Part shown: positions 11,209 through 24,091 of the stretch, piece after piece
Layout of the letters: each line of letters opens with the position of its first letter
Numbering within the stretch: the stretch's first letter is position 1
Origin: Epiperipatus broadwayi
Lineage: Eukaryota; Onychophora; Udeonychophora; Euonychophora; Peripatidae
DNA: 64,000 nucleotides
Reading direction: 5' to 3'
NCBI GenBank assembly: GCA_028023455.1
Contig: JAQFVV010006197.1
Span: 14,009,254 to 14,073,253 of the forward strand
Program-made: the position numbers and the translations under genes
Notes under the pieces: model-generated
Databases searched by the model: none
The model's input: the letters and a program-made list of their open reading frames with translations, nothing else
Told to the model about the DNA's origin: nothing

Positions 11209-11613
11209 CACCAACTTATTTATGACTGATTGAAATGCATAAATAGGATTACACTGACGTAAATTCCCAACGGATCCGAAGGTACCACATTTCGATCATA
11301 AACTTCCGTGGCTGTGCGCCTATACACGTTAACGCATAAATATATATTAACAAAAAAAAACATATCCAATGCAACCTTTTGATTTTCTTTTTAATTTACA
11401 AAAATTAGTTTTAAAATTATTTATACTTTCTTTTATTTAATATATATGCGCAATTTCTTGCTGGCAGTGCTTTTATAAAATTTAAAAATATCCGACTTAT
11501 GTAAGCAGATAAAACATTCATTTTGATAAAATTTGCTCAGGGTATTTGTGGTTTATTAAAGATCGGAAATTTCAGCATTAATTCCCCTTCTCAGGGTCAA
11601 TCTCTGAGGTAAG

Positions 11614-11631
11614 GCCACACTTGGGACGCCA
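11614..11631 (-). promoter_or_regulatory. Primer-binding-site-like sequence of the LTR element
   Basis: The minus strand reads TGGCGTCCCAAGTGTGGC two bases after the LTR end (CGTTATA at 11634-11640). A TGG start directly 3' of an LTR is where a tRNA primes minus-strand synthesis in Ty3/gypsy-like elements. The tRNA species is not assigned. Confidence 0.6.
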
Positions 11632-11633
11632 AT

Positions 11634-13884
11634 TATAACGATCCAAACGAAGTGGTAGATCGCATCGCACCGCACCGCACTACCAAAGGGCGCCATCTAG
11701 GCATTTGAGCCTAGAAAAATTTATAGAGTAGGCAGATACGCGCTGTTAGGATTCCACTTTATTTACATATTTAGATCGTTAGCCCATTGTCACTAGCTCA
11801 GTGGAATAGCAGAGATTTAATAATATCATTTACTAGTATATAAAAGAATAAAGTAAGCCACTGCCAGTAATTCACATACAAACAGATTTATTTATGCACA
11901 TATATATAAGGTTTAAAATTATTTTAGTGATTTACATTTAACCATTTAACATTATTTTTAACTTTGATTTTACTTTAATTTACATTGAGTTACTATTATA
12001 TTATAAATTTACATTTTTTAATCAAGTTCGCACAGATGGGATTATATTAACCTGTTTAATATGTTGCTATAGATCGGTTACATAGATTTCAACGGTCAAA
12101 AACATTTCAAAGTAAACATAAACGATCAAAATACAAAGTTATTGATTACTGACAATTGCAGAGGGAAATATAAGAAACCCTCTAGTATTCATCGTAAGAT
12201 ACCTGCATCGTCACCAATAACTTAAAAGACATCCGAATAAATACCTTTTAGATACTCACCGTAAGGTATCAGTATTTGTCGAATGTCTATATATTTTGAT
12301 CAAATATGAAAACGCAAACATATTTAACCGATAGCCAATCTATGCAAGCGTCTATAAACAACTTAAATTTAATAGTTTTATAGGATCGAGCCTGAATATA
12401 CTATATAGATTTGCATTCGAAAATAAAATATTCTATCCCTATTTAACCCTAGGCAACACATTTCGCAATCAACCGGCGCCAATCCATCTGATACATTCAT
12501 GTATTCAATGTAGCATGATACGACAACACAATTATATTGTCAGGAATGTACATCTGAACAATATGAAGAAAGAAAAACGACATTGACTCTCCACCCACAG
12601 GAATGTGACATCTGTGGGCAAGTAGATCAATAAACTAAAAACTCCATAGGAATGGGCTGCGGTCTTCTGCCGACTTACAAACCCATCCATAGGCAAACAG
12701 AGGGTGTGTGGCGTATTTTATAATCCTGCCCGTAGCGGATCTCATGCTTACACCTACTAATTACATAAATATATCCAATCCATTGAACCAATTCAACCAC
12801 GAAATGAACAACCCAAGATTACCCTCCCTTAATTATCTTTACAAATCGATACAGCCATTCACGCCCGACTCAAGTTTAACATTTTTTTATAATTTATTTA
12901 ACGGAAAACAGAAATCATAACAACTTAAAGAACAAAATTAAATAAATAAATAAATAAATGGAAATGATTTTACAAATTAAATACATTAAATAAAATTATA
13001 ACCAATTAATAAATATTGTTGGTCAGATAGAATAATATTAAAATCATTTTAAATATGAAAAGTTTTTAATTTACTGTTCATAAATTTTAAAGTTCTTACG
13101 GTTATTGAAATAGTTCATCCTATTATATTCCTGGCCGTTTAAACGTGAATTCCCACGTCGTCCGAAGATTAGTATCCGGTTGATTTATTTATTTATCCTT
13201 TGGAGATTTTGTTTTTCGTGTAGTTGGTCCTCATTGTATAAACGATGGCCCATTTTTTTCTCTTTCTTAGCAGAACTGAAGGGATTGAAGCTGTGCGTCT
13301 TTTTCAATCCCCCCAGCGCTAACACCTAGCTGTTACATCGTCAATAATCAATCAATTTCCAGTCACTAGTCACTGATTAATAATTTCCAAAATTTTCCTT
13401 TTATATTAATGTGAAGGATTGAATTTACATTACGTCATCGATGAGATGATCCTTTTCGTTGAGGTCCGATTCCATAGGGATTTCTTCTTATTTGCTAACA
13501 GTTTTTATTGTTTTCTTATCTGACAGGTGTTTTTACATTTAAATGCCGAAGGCTGGTTTACATTTAACTAATTAACAATCATTTCCATTTCTAATTAATT
13601 ACCCTGTTTTCCAAATCAAAAATATATTTAAAGACAGATTTAGAGATATAATTTTATCTCCAAATCTTTTTAAAATTTAGTTTTAAAAATACCTTTTTCT
13701 TTAATAAAAATTTTATTTTAATAATTTTTATTATCTGTGCGACTTAATATATAAGAGTTTAAGACGATATTTTAATTTCAATTTTTAATTTTTAAAGAAA
13801 GTTTTTAAATGCGAACTTTTTATTTTAACTTGTTTAATAATTATATATAAAAAAACAATGTAACGAACGTCTGTGCTCGTTACA
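11634..13884 (-). repeat. Right LTR, apparently full length (2,251 bp)
   Basis: On the minus strand it begins TGTAACGA at 13884 and ends TCGTTATA at 11634-11641. These are an 8 bp terminal inverted repeat with one mismatch, then the primer-binding-like site. It is a long LTR with no recognised protein. The last 252 bp include a GC-rich patch with repeated GCACC units (11665-11690). The 70-codon frame at 12708-12920 (GTG start) mirrors the one in the left arm. Confidence 0.78.
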
Positions 13885-13909
13885 ATATATAATTTATAAA
13901 ACAAATATA

Positions 13910-16450
13910 TATTGTAATGGTATGAAGAGTAGAGCTGCTTTAACCTAATCTAGACATGCAGTTAGAAGGGTTTCGAACTGCACCTCTTTCTTCAGATTGC
14001 TACTAAGCGACTTATTCCCCAAACCTCACTAGAATTTATTCTTAATGTATGCCTAGGGGTCAAGGAGAGACAAGACTCTAAGGAGAAATTTGAACATGTA
14101 TATAATGATCAGGTTTACTGAAGAAAATGATGTTACAGAGTTTTAATAACAATGAATGAAAGACAAAAGAAAAACTTTATTATTTTACATTGCAGAGTAC
14201 ATCGAATTGATTAGTTGTGTTACAGGCTAATTTCCCAGCAACCATATCCAGATATGAAAAAAAGACCCTTTAAAAAAAATAAATTCACATTATAAGTTGG
14301 GAACATTTCTAGCTAGTGGACAGGTTACATGATTGAAAGAGAGAGACATACATGATTAATACTATGGGGTGAGAGCACGTGATTCGGATAGCTGGACAAA
14401 CTAATTAACATATTCTTAGGAAAGTTTTGAAAATACTGTCCTCTGCTACTAACAAAAAATTCAATAGTGACCCCCCTATGGATATTTTCCATCTTGATTT
14501 AGACACTTCAATAATATTCTGCAGAGAAAGTCTTTGAAATAAATATAAATATAAAATATTGCAGCCCAAGATGATAGAATATTGTGGAGAAATGATGAGT
14601 CCCGAGACACAAATGGCAACCAAGAGGCTAACACAAGACTGGAATAGCTCTCTATCTCTAAACTGAGTTAGAGAAAATGGAATTCATTCGCTAACCGCAT
14701 GATCCAAATTTAGGCATGGAGTTTTGTTGCTTATGTCCAGTTATATATATTTATAAATATATGAAAGAGATGAGATCTAATTTTATTAATCTTCATTGTG
14801 ATCCTGAGGCAGGTATATTAGTCTATGTAGACTTGGTGAGGAAGGCACCAAAATGTGCAGAGACATCCCCACAGATCACCCAGTTCGCAATATAATATAA
14901 ATACAGTCCCATGACCTTTAAATTTAAAAGAAAAACCTTAGTTGGTAAACATATACCAAAACATTATGAAAGTCTAACCAAGCAAAAAAAAAAAATCCCT
15001 TATAAAATAATTGTTATTATTATTTTTTTCAATAAAATTAAATCACTTATGCAAAGGGGCAGACATGTTAAAAATTAGTTAATGTTCAGCCATTCCATTA
15101 CAGAGTTAACACAAATCTTTTCCTAAAATATCGATAAGTACGGGCGACTGTACTCTCAATTTTACAGCTAGATCAAAAATAAAAGTTTTGTTATTTTACA
15201 TTTTTTAAAAAATACACATATATATTTGTAACCTTTTGAATTGAATTACAGAGAAATATATAGGAAAGAAATATAGGTAAGGGACTTACTTTTTTTTTCC
15301 TAACAAAAAGTAAACTAAATCAAATCTTTAATCATTAAATCGCAAGTCCTATACCAATAAACTAGAACTTAATAGGTAACACTGCATTATTAATAAAAGG
15401 GGGAGGGGGAGAATTTGTGCTTTCTGCGTTTTTGTTTTTCTCTTTTTTTTTTTGTCTTTTAAAAAATAAAACATACATAAAATGAAATGCTTAATTATGT
15501 ACAATGGCGACTAAGTTTAGGAAGGCATTTTTTACCCAAATTAAGAAGATTCATTGCTATTATACTTATTAAGCCCAATATCAATTACAATATTTAAAAA
15601 AAAAAAACCAATTTATAAAATATCATTTAAATAAACCAAAAAAAAATATCTAGATTTACTGTGAGAAAAGACAAACGCATTTCAAATAAGGGGATAGTTA
15701 CCGATAACTAGCGGGCGTGTGTCAAGATGGGTTCCGTTGATGTTGCATGACAGTTCCTTTTTTTTATTATTCATATTTCCATAGAAATAATTAATTACTA
15801 CAGGATAGGCAATTGTCGGGCATTTTTCTTGATTCTTCGGTTGGCTCACATCTTTACGACTCCAGTCCCAGAGACAGGAGAGTGAAGATAAAGAAAACTA
15901 CTCCCGCATTTCTGTAAAGTAACAAAGTTCTGGATTTGAATACATGTAGAGCAAATAATCTACAGCAACAATAAAAGGGCAGCAAGTTTGGAATTCAAAA
16001 ATGAATTTCTTTTTTTTTTTAAATAATTTTCAGTCGATTTTAGAAATTTTTAATATAAGAGCCTTCGCAAGAGCTTCAGCAGATTTTTCAGATTGAAGAA
16101 CAAAGAAAAGTTCTTTATTTATACTCATTTTCTCCAATTATATTTTTAATTAAAATTAGTAGCCTATTGTTTCAAATTTTTCTCTGTTATCTATTTTTCT
16201 TTTAATTAAAATGTTTCATAAATTAATTTCTTTCTTTAATGGATTCTGTTTAATTACGAAAATTTATCTTATCTTTTTCTGCCATCTTATTTTAAAAATA
16301 AAGAAAAAAATTAAAAAAATTCTCTTATTTTTTTATATTTTATTTCATTTACTTTTTCTCTTCTTAAAATAATTTCCCTTAAAATAATATATAACTGTTG
16401 ATGCAGGTCCTTTAAGTTTGAGAAAAAACACATTCTCTGTGGTTGAACTT
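13910..16450. other. Non-coding stretch with several GC-richer patches
   Basis: No frame, repeat partner or RNA gene could be assigned. Patches near 13940-14110, 14600-14720, 14800-14900 and 15690-15900 are richer in G+C than their surroundings and might be old repeats or untranslated exon. Homopolymer A/T runs are common from 14980 to 16400. Confidence 0.5.
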
Positions 16451-16459
16451 AGGGTCTTA

Positions 16460-18130
16460 ACTAGTCCACAGCAAATGGTAAAGCCAGCATATATATCATT
16501 ATACATATATGCACAGCTTCAATATATATATATATATATAATATAATATATTAAGGATGTATAAAAATACACATATATAGATAATTCTGTAGACGAGTTT
16601 ATAAAAAGATAGTTAGTTGTCCATTTCAATCCAAAGAAAGATATTGATAGTTACCTTGATGTTATATATTGTAATGATCAGCCAATGGAGAGACTGTTAG
16701 TATCAAAACTTACGTTCAAGTGAAGTTTCTAGTTTAATATCTTCAACTTATTGTGACTTAATATAAAACATGATCCTACATATTTACATATCCTAACTAT
16801 ACAATAGTATAAATTTTATCTATGAAAGGTCTTGATCCTGGGTCTCCATTATTATGAGTATATAACTTTTAATAGCAGTTAGATCAGGGGAAAATGTGAG
16901 ACTTCTTTTTTATGTAGTTCCACAATCAAATCCCATTCTCCAAATATTCCAACACACAGAGATAATTTCAAATTCAAATAATAAACAAGATTAATATTTT
17001 ATTAACAGATATATCAAATAAAATATTATTTCTTAAATCACAACGTTTGAGATGCAGTTCAATTATTTCTTGTACAAATTAAATTAATAAATTAAAAATG
17101 AGTGTTCCAATACATTGATTCTAAACTTCATATGTGAATGTTAAAGAAATTTATATTAAGATAAATTAACTTTTTTATAACTAATTATAATAGTTTCATG
17201 TTTAACATCTATATACATTCCATTATTAAAGAAGAGCATAATTTATATAATATATGAGCACATTTTTTATTAATTCTTTAGTTCTCTATATTAGTATGTC
17301 TGAATATTTCACTTGACATGACGGTGCATAATATCACATGACTTGTTAAACAATTTATACATGTTCAAATAAGAATTAATTTTTTAAACAAGAATTGAAA
17401 TCAAAAATCTTGTCTGCTGAAAGTTATGAACTATGCATGTAAGCATCTTAAAATACTATACATGTTATGTATAATAGTATATTAAGTTTTATCATTAATA
17501 ATAATAATAATTCAATATCCATTAATTATTCAGTTAGCTATAAACAAGGAAGTAAGACAACATAAATTCTCAACTTAAAAATAATGTGAGCAAGTGGATG
17601 TGATTTGAATTCTGATCACCAGTACATAACAGTGGTTGATCTTTCCTAATATCTCTGTCCATAATCCAAATGTGGGCATAATTAATTAAATCCAGAAAAA
17701 TAATTACTATCAATAACAAATATATAACATGTCATTGTCTTCCATGCTTCTTCTGTAGTATACAGGATATAATTAATCAGGCAAGTGATGATTTCATATA
17801 TTATTACTTTAAACCACTACAGGAATATATATATATAATTATTAATAGCATTTTTATTTTTAAGCCTTAAAATATTCATGTCTGATGTTGACATCGATCC
17901 TGTATAAAAATAATATTATATATACACTTAACTCAACTTTACCATCTATCTAAAATGCAGACAAATAAATTTTCACACTCAAATCAGTCAAAGGTTCTAT
18001 GCATACATGGATACACAATGTAACATATGTTTCTTTGTTAATATTATATATTTATCTGCTTTTTAAATGCATACTCTTTTGTTTTCTTTAAATGGCTGTA
18101 TTATTCTTATTGCTTTGCCTATTTTTCTTT
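16460..18130. other. AT-rich non-coding stretch
   Basis: Only microsatellite (TA runs at about 16521-16545) and short A/T tracts are seen; nothing else recognised. Confidence 0.6.
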
Positions 18131-18137
18131 TCCCCCC

Positions 18138-18310
18138 TCCAAAGTGATAAGTTTGGGAGGGAGTACCCTATGCTGCAATAAATATGTTTTCATCTTATTC
18201 TTATGAAATTACATATGCTTTCACTATTTTTCTTTTTTTTTTCCAAAGTGATAAGTTTGGTAGGGAGTATCCTATTTTTTTTTTTTTATCAGATTCTTAT
18301 GAAATTATAT
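18138..18310. repeat. Tandem duplication, ~105 bp period
   Basis: CCAAAGTGATAAGTTTGG then AGGGAGTA and CCTAT occur at about 18140 and 18243. Each is followed after a T-rich stretch by TTCTTATGAAATTA. The T tracts differ in length. No function inferred. Confidence 0.7.
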
Positions 18311-19100
18311 AAGTATTGTTCTGCAATTGAAAATTCTTTCAGTTGTTTTTGACAATAACATCAGCCTTGTTAATAGTGACATATAATAGTTAAATTAAAA
18401 ACATGTGATTCTATTCAATATTAAAAAATAAGTCAAACACTATTGGAAAATGTATATATGTATTTATTAATGATAAATAGTATGACAGAAGCCTAATCTC
18501 ATGAAACTATTTATTATATATATGATTATTACATGTAACTTGTGAAGCACATATTTAGATTTAACGTAATTATACACTTAGAAAAATGTAGTAAAGTCTA
18601 AATGCTAATTAAGTCTGTAAATGTGCTATTTTGATTTCAACCAATATTTGTGTGATTGTGAACTATTTTCTATGGCTATTTAGGACATACTGTTTTCAAT
18701 TGCAGCTCTAATGAATGTGACATTAATTCCAAATTCTATAAGAATTCTTCTAAGATATTCAATACCTTTTAAATCTTCTTGCAGTACTTAGATTAAAGCT
18801 TTTCTACTAATTTCACTCTTTTTATGGATTCTCTATAATGCTTTATTTAATTCAACTATCTTACAGATTTGTTTGTTTAGCTGTTTTCTTTAGAGAAATT
18901 TTCTCTACCAATTTAATACTAAATTAAGTTGAAAAAAAAAATAATAATATGAAGATTATTAGTCAGTTCAAACTGTAAAATAATTGACTTTATTAAAGCA
19001 TTATAAAGGGTAGAACTGATTTAAAAAAAGATAGAACTGATAATTTTTTAAAACAAGAACCATTATTATAATTTTTCTAAAGAATTGGAATAGTATTGTT
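18310..19100. other. AT-rich non-coding stretch
   Basis: No supported feature. Short A-rich and T-rich runs only. Confidence 0.6.
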
Positions 19101-19106
19101 GCAGCG

Positions 19107-19206
19107 TTTTTTTTTTTATGTGTCATAGCATTGGCTGGGAAGCGAACCCGCTAACCCGGGACAACTGCTTGTAAGGCAGCTGTACCGACCTCTCGTCCAC
19201 ATGGTC
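19107..19206 (-). mobile_element. tRNA-like SINE / tRNA retropseudogene
   Basis: Read on the minus strand, GACCATGTGGACGAGAGG, CAGCTGCCTTACAAGCAG and GCGGGTTCGCTTCCC are followed by TGACACAT and a run of A. GGGTTCGCTTCC resembles a Pol III B box. The CTGC-CTTACAA-GCAG hairpin has the shape of an anticodon arm (TAC in the loop). The same unit lies at 50931-51035 in the other orientation. At about 100 bp it is close to a bare tRNA-derived head with an A tail. Confidence 0.75.
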
Positions 19207-19214
19207 TTTATGCA

Positions 19215-22200
19215 AAAAGAAAACAACAAAACAACAGTTTTCTTTCCTATGTGATAAATACTAACTGTGATTGATCTTCATTGCTTATTTTCAATGTTTC
19301 TTTTTTTTTGCTAGGGAATTAAAAAATTAGATTTAACTATGAAAGTGACCAATGTATTGATAAATTGCATTCTTCATTTTTAAAATATTTTTCTGACATT
19401 TTTTTTCCCTGTTGCATTTTTCAATTACATCAAGGCATTGTCATAATAATAAAAACACAATATTTCGTTACACATTCACTAACAGTGATATCATATATGA
19501 CTTGCCTTGAATTATGTTCTAATGTCAGTCACATGTTTGCAGCCTATTATAATGTATTTCAATGAATAATTAATTAACATATGCTCTACTGATAATGTTT
19601 GGATTTACATATATATGTTTATTGTACTTATTGAAATTTCTTTGTAACTTGTTAGCAATACACGTATATTAATCATTTTAAACATATACACAAATTAATA
19701 TATTTGTATTTATTAATTGTTTATCATATCTTTCATTAATTCTTTGGTTGCCTATTAAACTACTCAAAAGAATGATTTACTAATCCAAACCTGTTCTTCT
19801 AATATTATAGCAATGTAATCAACTGCTGTGTTTCTTTCTGCATAATATGTTTGTATTTATTGAGAAGACTGTAAAAAAATTATTGTATACTAAGAAAATA
19901 ACCTGAAAAAAAAAACATCTGTTACTGCTAATATAAAGCTCTATAGTAAAATCTCTATATATAAATATGGTTATTTTGTTTTGTACATAGTAAAGTTAAT
20001 ATAAATTTTATTTAAATAAAATATTAATGAAGGGATCACAAATGTTTTTATTTATCTAATGTTGGGTTCTAAGCTTCTATTAGCTTAGTATATCACTTAA
20101 TGTTTGTTTATATTAATATTAAATTAGATGACACTTGGGTAAAACCATATATTTCTATCATAGAATATATGAAAGCAATTTAATCACTGCCTTTGCATCT
20201 TTGGTTATATTAGTGCAATTTCTAACTATATTTATTCATTTCCACAATGATATTTTATAATTTTCTTGTTTTGAAACACACGTTATAAATTAATACTCAC
20301 ATTATCTATAAAATTCTGACATCTTAAGAATTTTTTTGGAATTAATAAATCAGTATTATTTTAGTTCCAGTTTTTGCCATAAAATAAATGCAAAATCAAT
20401 AAAATAGCTATAAAGATAGCTGCAAAAGAGTGATCAAAATTCAATGTGCAGCAACATTATTACATATTCTGAGAATCATATTGATATTTATTTAAAAGTA
20501 TGGATGATCATATTTTGAAATTCACAAGGTTGATTCTTAAAGAATCATTTAAATAAACATGCAGTTCATGCCTACTTTCTTGTATCAATACTAATTTATT
20601 TGTCAGATATGATATTTGTTTATCTGACTCATTTTATTGTGATGAAGAATGTTTAGATACAATTTAATAACATTAGACAGCTGTTATATGAAGAGTATTG
20701 AATCTCTTATAAAATTAAAAATTTTAGTAATTTTTTTTTTTTTTTACTAACAATTGTTTGCAAACATTTAAAAAAAAAGCAATATCATTGGGAATAAAAT
20801 ATACGTGCAAAGTTTCAATTAGATCAGAAATTGGCAATGAGTGAAATTTGAATTAAAAAAATTTCCAGATAGACTAAAAACAAAAGTATATAATAAAATA
20901 GATGAATAAATAAATATCTCATACAAAGTATGAAGTGGAAAAAATATGAACTTTGAAATCTATAGGGTAATATTAAAACCATAATTTGTCAAAGTTTGTC
21001 ATTTAGTTTTCATTGTAGACATTTTTCTTCTAACAATGCAGTTTTTAATAAGATAGTAGCTATGAATATGAGAGCAAGAAGTCTCTTGAAAGTGCTCAAC
21101 TGAAATAGTATTTTATATTTGCTTTCCATTATATATACTAACTTCTTATCTGTGCGTACAGCATATATATATAGTATTTTACACTTTAATGAAATAAATA
21201 ATTCAATTATTTCATAGACATCTTTGTGTTGTGCATTTCTGTATTTGATCATGTCTATATTTATTATTATTTGTATAATAAAAATGATAGAATAAAATAT
21301 GTATGTGAAAACATTACCTATTTAAATTACAAACATCATTTTCTTATTTAATGCTAAAAATATTTCTAGAAACTTAATTATATATTTTTATTAGCTATTG
21401 AAGATGTACACATTTTTAATACTTAATGAATCTAATAAATATTGATAATTTAAAATAGGGAAAGATCCAGTGCTCTTCATCCTCATAATTTATCTTTATC
21501 TCTTCTGTTTTATAAGATAAATGATATTTTGGACAGTTTGTTGAGTGAAATTTTTTAAACTAAGATTTAATTGTAAATTAGTGACATATCTCTTCCAACT
21601 CAATAAACTATAATATATGCCTTGAATAAATTCAGTGGAACTGTGCAGATTATGATTTTTCTGAGATTAGGTACTAGAGCTGAAAATCATTATTGTATAA
21701 CTTATTTAAGTCAAGGACAAAATCAGGTAATAGTGCAGAATTATATATATTAGAGTAGATCATGTCTGCAAAGCTTTTAAGAAATTCTCATTTCCCCTCA
21801 ACCATCCATTCATTTCAATTGATTTTTATTTTTTGTATACTCTTATAATTTATTTTTAATCATAAAAACTAATATACATTTAAATTTATTCATGATAACA
21901 ATAGCTTCATGCTAAATTTAATTTCTTTTCTTTAATATTTTATATAATATTTGAGTGCTGTTATTATTGATAATGTGTATTGATTTAGAATCTTATTTAA
22001 TAATAATGTATAGTGTAATGCTTAAGAATTCAGCAAAGCTTTGTAACTAAAATCTTTTGAACTATTGTAATTTTTATATTTTACTTTTTGAATGAAATAC
22101 TTTAAGAATGATCCCAATTTTTATTAACTAAATTATTTTTTTAAATATTGTTTGTTAAATTGTGATAAAAATACATACAAGTATTTGTTGTCAATCTTAT

Positions 22201-22390
22201 ATTATTATTACTTATAATATGGAATTGTTACAATCTTTTCCTTGCTAGTTAGATTTTATATGCATTTTTTAAAATTCTAACTTTATTAAGAAGTTTTTTA
22301 TTTATATTTTTGTAAGAAATAATTAAAATAGTGAATAAAGCTCGGGCATTTTTGTGCAGTTGTAAAGTGGACCAATGTTTTATTTCTGAT
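19215..22390. other. AT-rich non-coding stretch
   Basis: Over 3 kb without a frame above about 80 codons, no repeat partner and no GC-rich patch. I see nothing to annotate. Confidence 0.6.
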
Positions 22391-22396
22391 GTCACG

Positions 22397-22523
22397 CATC
22401 ACATGATCACCATTTCTTGTGCATTTCTGAGAGCACTGCACCTAGATGAGTGCCACTGTATGGAGAGTTTTGCCTGTTTTAGTAGCAATTATGAGCAAGC
22501 ATAAGAAATGGTGATCATGTGAT
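22397..22523. repeat. Family A-related palindrome
   Basis: CATCACATGATCACCATTTC at 22397 is mirrored by GAAATGGTGATCATGTGAT ending near 22523. The first motif is the end of family-A copies at 33.07 and 33.51 kb. The middle keeps GGAGAGTTTTG, also seen in family A. It looks like two family-A ends in inverted arrangement with the body deleted. Confidence 0.7.
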
Positions 22524-22529
22524 ATTGTA

Positions 22530-23495
22530 ATAATGAATGAAAAGCACTAGAATTTTGTAATTAAAACCATCCTTTAAATGATATCCTTAATATGTTATTA
22601 TTCATTTTAATAATTCTTTCATCTCTTCATCTCATATAATATATGATAAAACAAGAATCGCTAGCTGCCTATTGTAGTGCAATCTACAATAATCTCGAGT
22701 AATCAGTCATTATCAGTTGGTAGTTTATTTAAATTTTCAGTCTGGTTTTTGGAAACGGATCTATATAACTGTTTACAAAATTGGCTTGTATTCAAACTTT
22801 AGGGTGTTTAAAATTTTTTATTTTCTATTTGAATAGTAAAGTGGAGTTAAAGATGTTTGGTAGATATATTAACTGCATTACTTCCTGCTTTGATTTTCAA
22901 GCCGCATTGACAAAGGAAAAAAACAGAAATAAGAACTGGGGATAAGATATTTAAATGCAATACTATCTGCTAATCACTACTTACTAAGCTTATTATAGGT
23001 GATACTAGAGTAGGAGCTGCTCTTGCGTTAATTCTTTTGATTGTGATTTTTCCCATCCTTTATTTAAATATTTATTTAATTATTTTTGCTAAAGATTAGT
23101 TGAAAGGAGCTATTCAGTCACTAGTTCTTGCAATTTTTTTTCCTAAAAACTGTGAAATTATAAAACCTAGTTACTAGTAGATCACTTGACAGACATTTAA
23201 CAACATATATATAAATTATAACTAAATCTGTTAAGCAGTAATTGATTATAATATAAAATTCAAATGTGAAAATTCAAAAGTTATTTATCAAGCTATTTTT
23301 ATTCATTAAATTTGCAATCCGTTTGAGAGGAAAAAACCCTTAAGTATGTTATAAATTTAATATGTTAATTGCCAATTAGTGAAATAAAAAGAGTAGCAAA
23401 AGATGAATGTAATTTTATGATGTTAGCAATAATATTAATATTTATAAGAGATATATAAAGTTTATTCAAACATTGTTGAAAATGCCAAAGATTCT
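22530..23495. other. AT-rich non-coding stretch
   Basis: Nothing recognised. Confidence 0.6.
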
Positions 23496-23501
23496 GAGGG
23501 T

Positions 23502-23655
23502 GTGTCATCATCATCATTTTCAACTGTTATTGATTCATTGCAGAATAAGGTCTCTAACTTGAATCTAGATTTTTCTATTTATAGCTTCTCTTCTTCACAT
23601 CACTACAGTAAATTTACTTGTCTTATTATCATTCATCTCACATGTGGTCTTTTTT
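23502..23655 (-). pseudogene. RTE-type LINE 3' tail fragment
   Basis: On the minus strand this matches the last ~150 bp of the LINE ORF at 59167-59700: shared AGACCACATGTGAGATG, GAAGAGAAGCTA, and TTAGAGACC...CTGCA before a GATGATGATGA tail. It is a 5'-truncated copy holding only the end of the ORF plus the trinucleotide 3' tail. Reverse transcription starting at the 3' end and stopping early gives this form. Confidence 0.78.
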
Positions 23656-23756
23656 TTTTTTTTTGCAATATCTTGAAATCAGTTTGAAAGAGAAGTTTAT
23701 TCTTGTAGGTTTAACTGTGTTAAAATACCTTTTATAATAATTTTAATAAAACACAG

Positions 23757-24060
23757 GAATGGACTGGGCCTTCAAGCAGAGAAGTAGAATACCATTGACA
23801 GATGAACCATCAATGGTACCTATAACCAGATTGAGGCTATACAAAGCATAACCTATGATCACATTTCCAGATTATAGCACTTCTTGACTGCTGGATTCAA
23901 ACCCCTGCCATCCAAAGCATTTTAAATTGTTTTGAAGATCAGGAACCAGTCAACCATAGGTTATATGCTTAGCATGATTTAGATAACAGGCATACAATCC
24001 AGAGCTTGACATATCCAATGACTAGCTCATACTCTTAACCAGGGTCCAGCATATTTAACT
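23757..24060. repeat. Foldback repeat with a tRNA-like B box
   Basis: AAGCATAACCTATG (about 23859) is mirrored by CATAGGTTATATGCTT (about 23955). On the minus strand GGGGTTTGAATCCAGC (about 23900) resembles a Pol III B box. The patch is GC-richer than its surroundings. It could be a SINE or a small foldback element; no second copy was found in the window. Confidence 0.45.
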
Positions 24061-24091
24061 TAATACATAAAAATAACTATTCTTAAATTAA

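Larger units (their letters stand above)
9205..13884. mobile_element. Rearranged LTR retrotransposon: two LTR copies in inverted orientation
   Basis: The block begins TGTAACGAGCACAGACG at 9205 and ends with its exact complement at 13884. The inverted arms run 9205-11208 and 11886-13884, about 2 kb each, with scattered substitutions and an estimated identity in the high nineties by eye. A 677 bp unpaired centre (11209-11885) holds, on the minus strand, the rest of the LTR, its 3' end and a primer-binding-like site. The reading on the minus strand is a full LTR, PBS and about 405 bp of leader, then a truncated LTR in the wrong orientation. No gag, pol or second primer site is present. The flanks are TA microsatellite, ATATAT on both sides, so a target duplication is possible but not provable. 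Confidence 0.85.
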
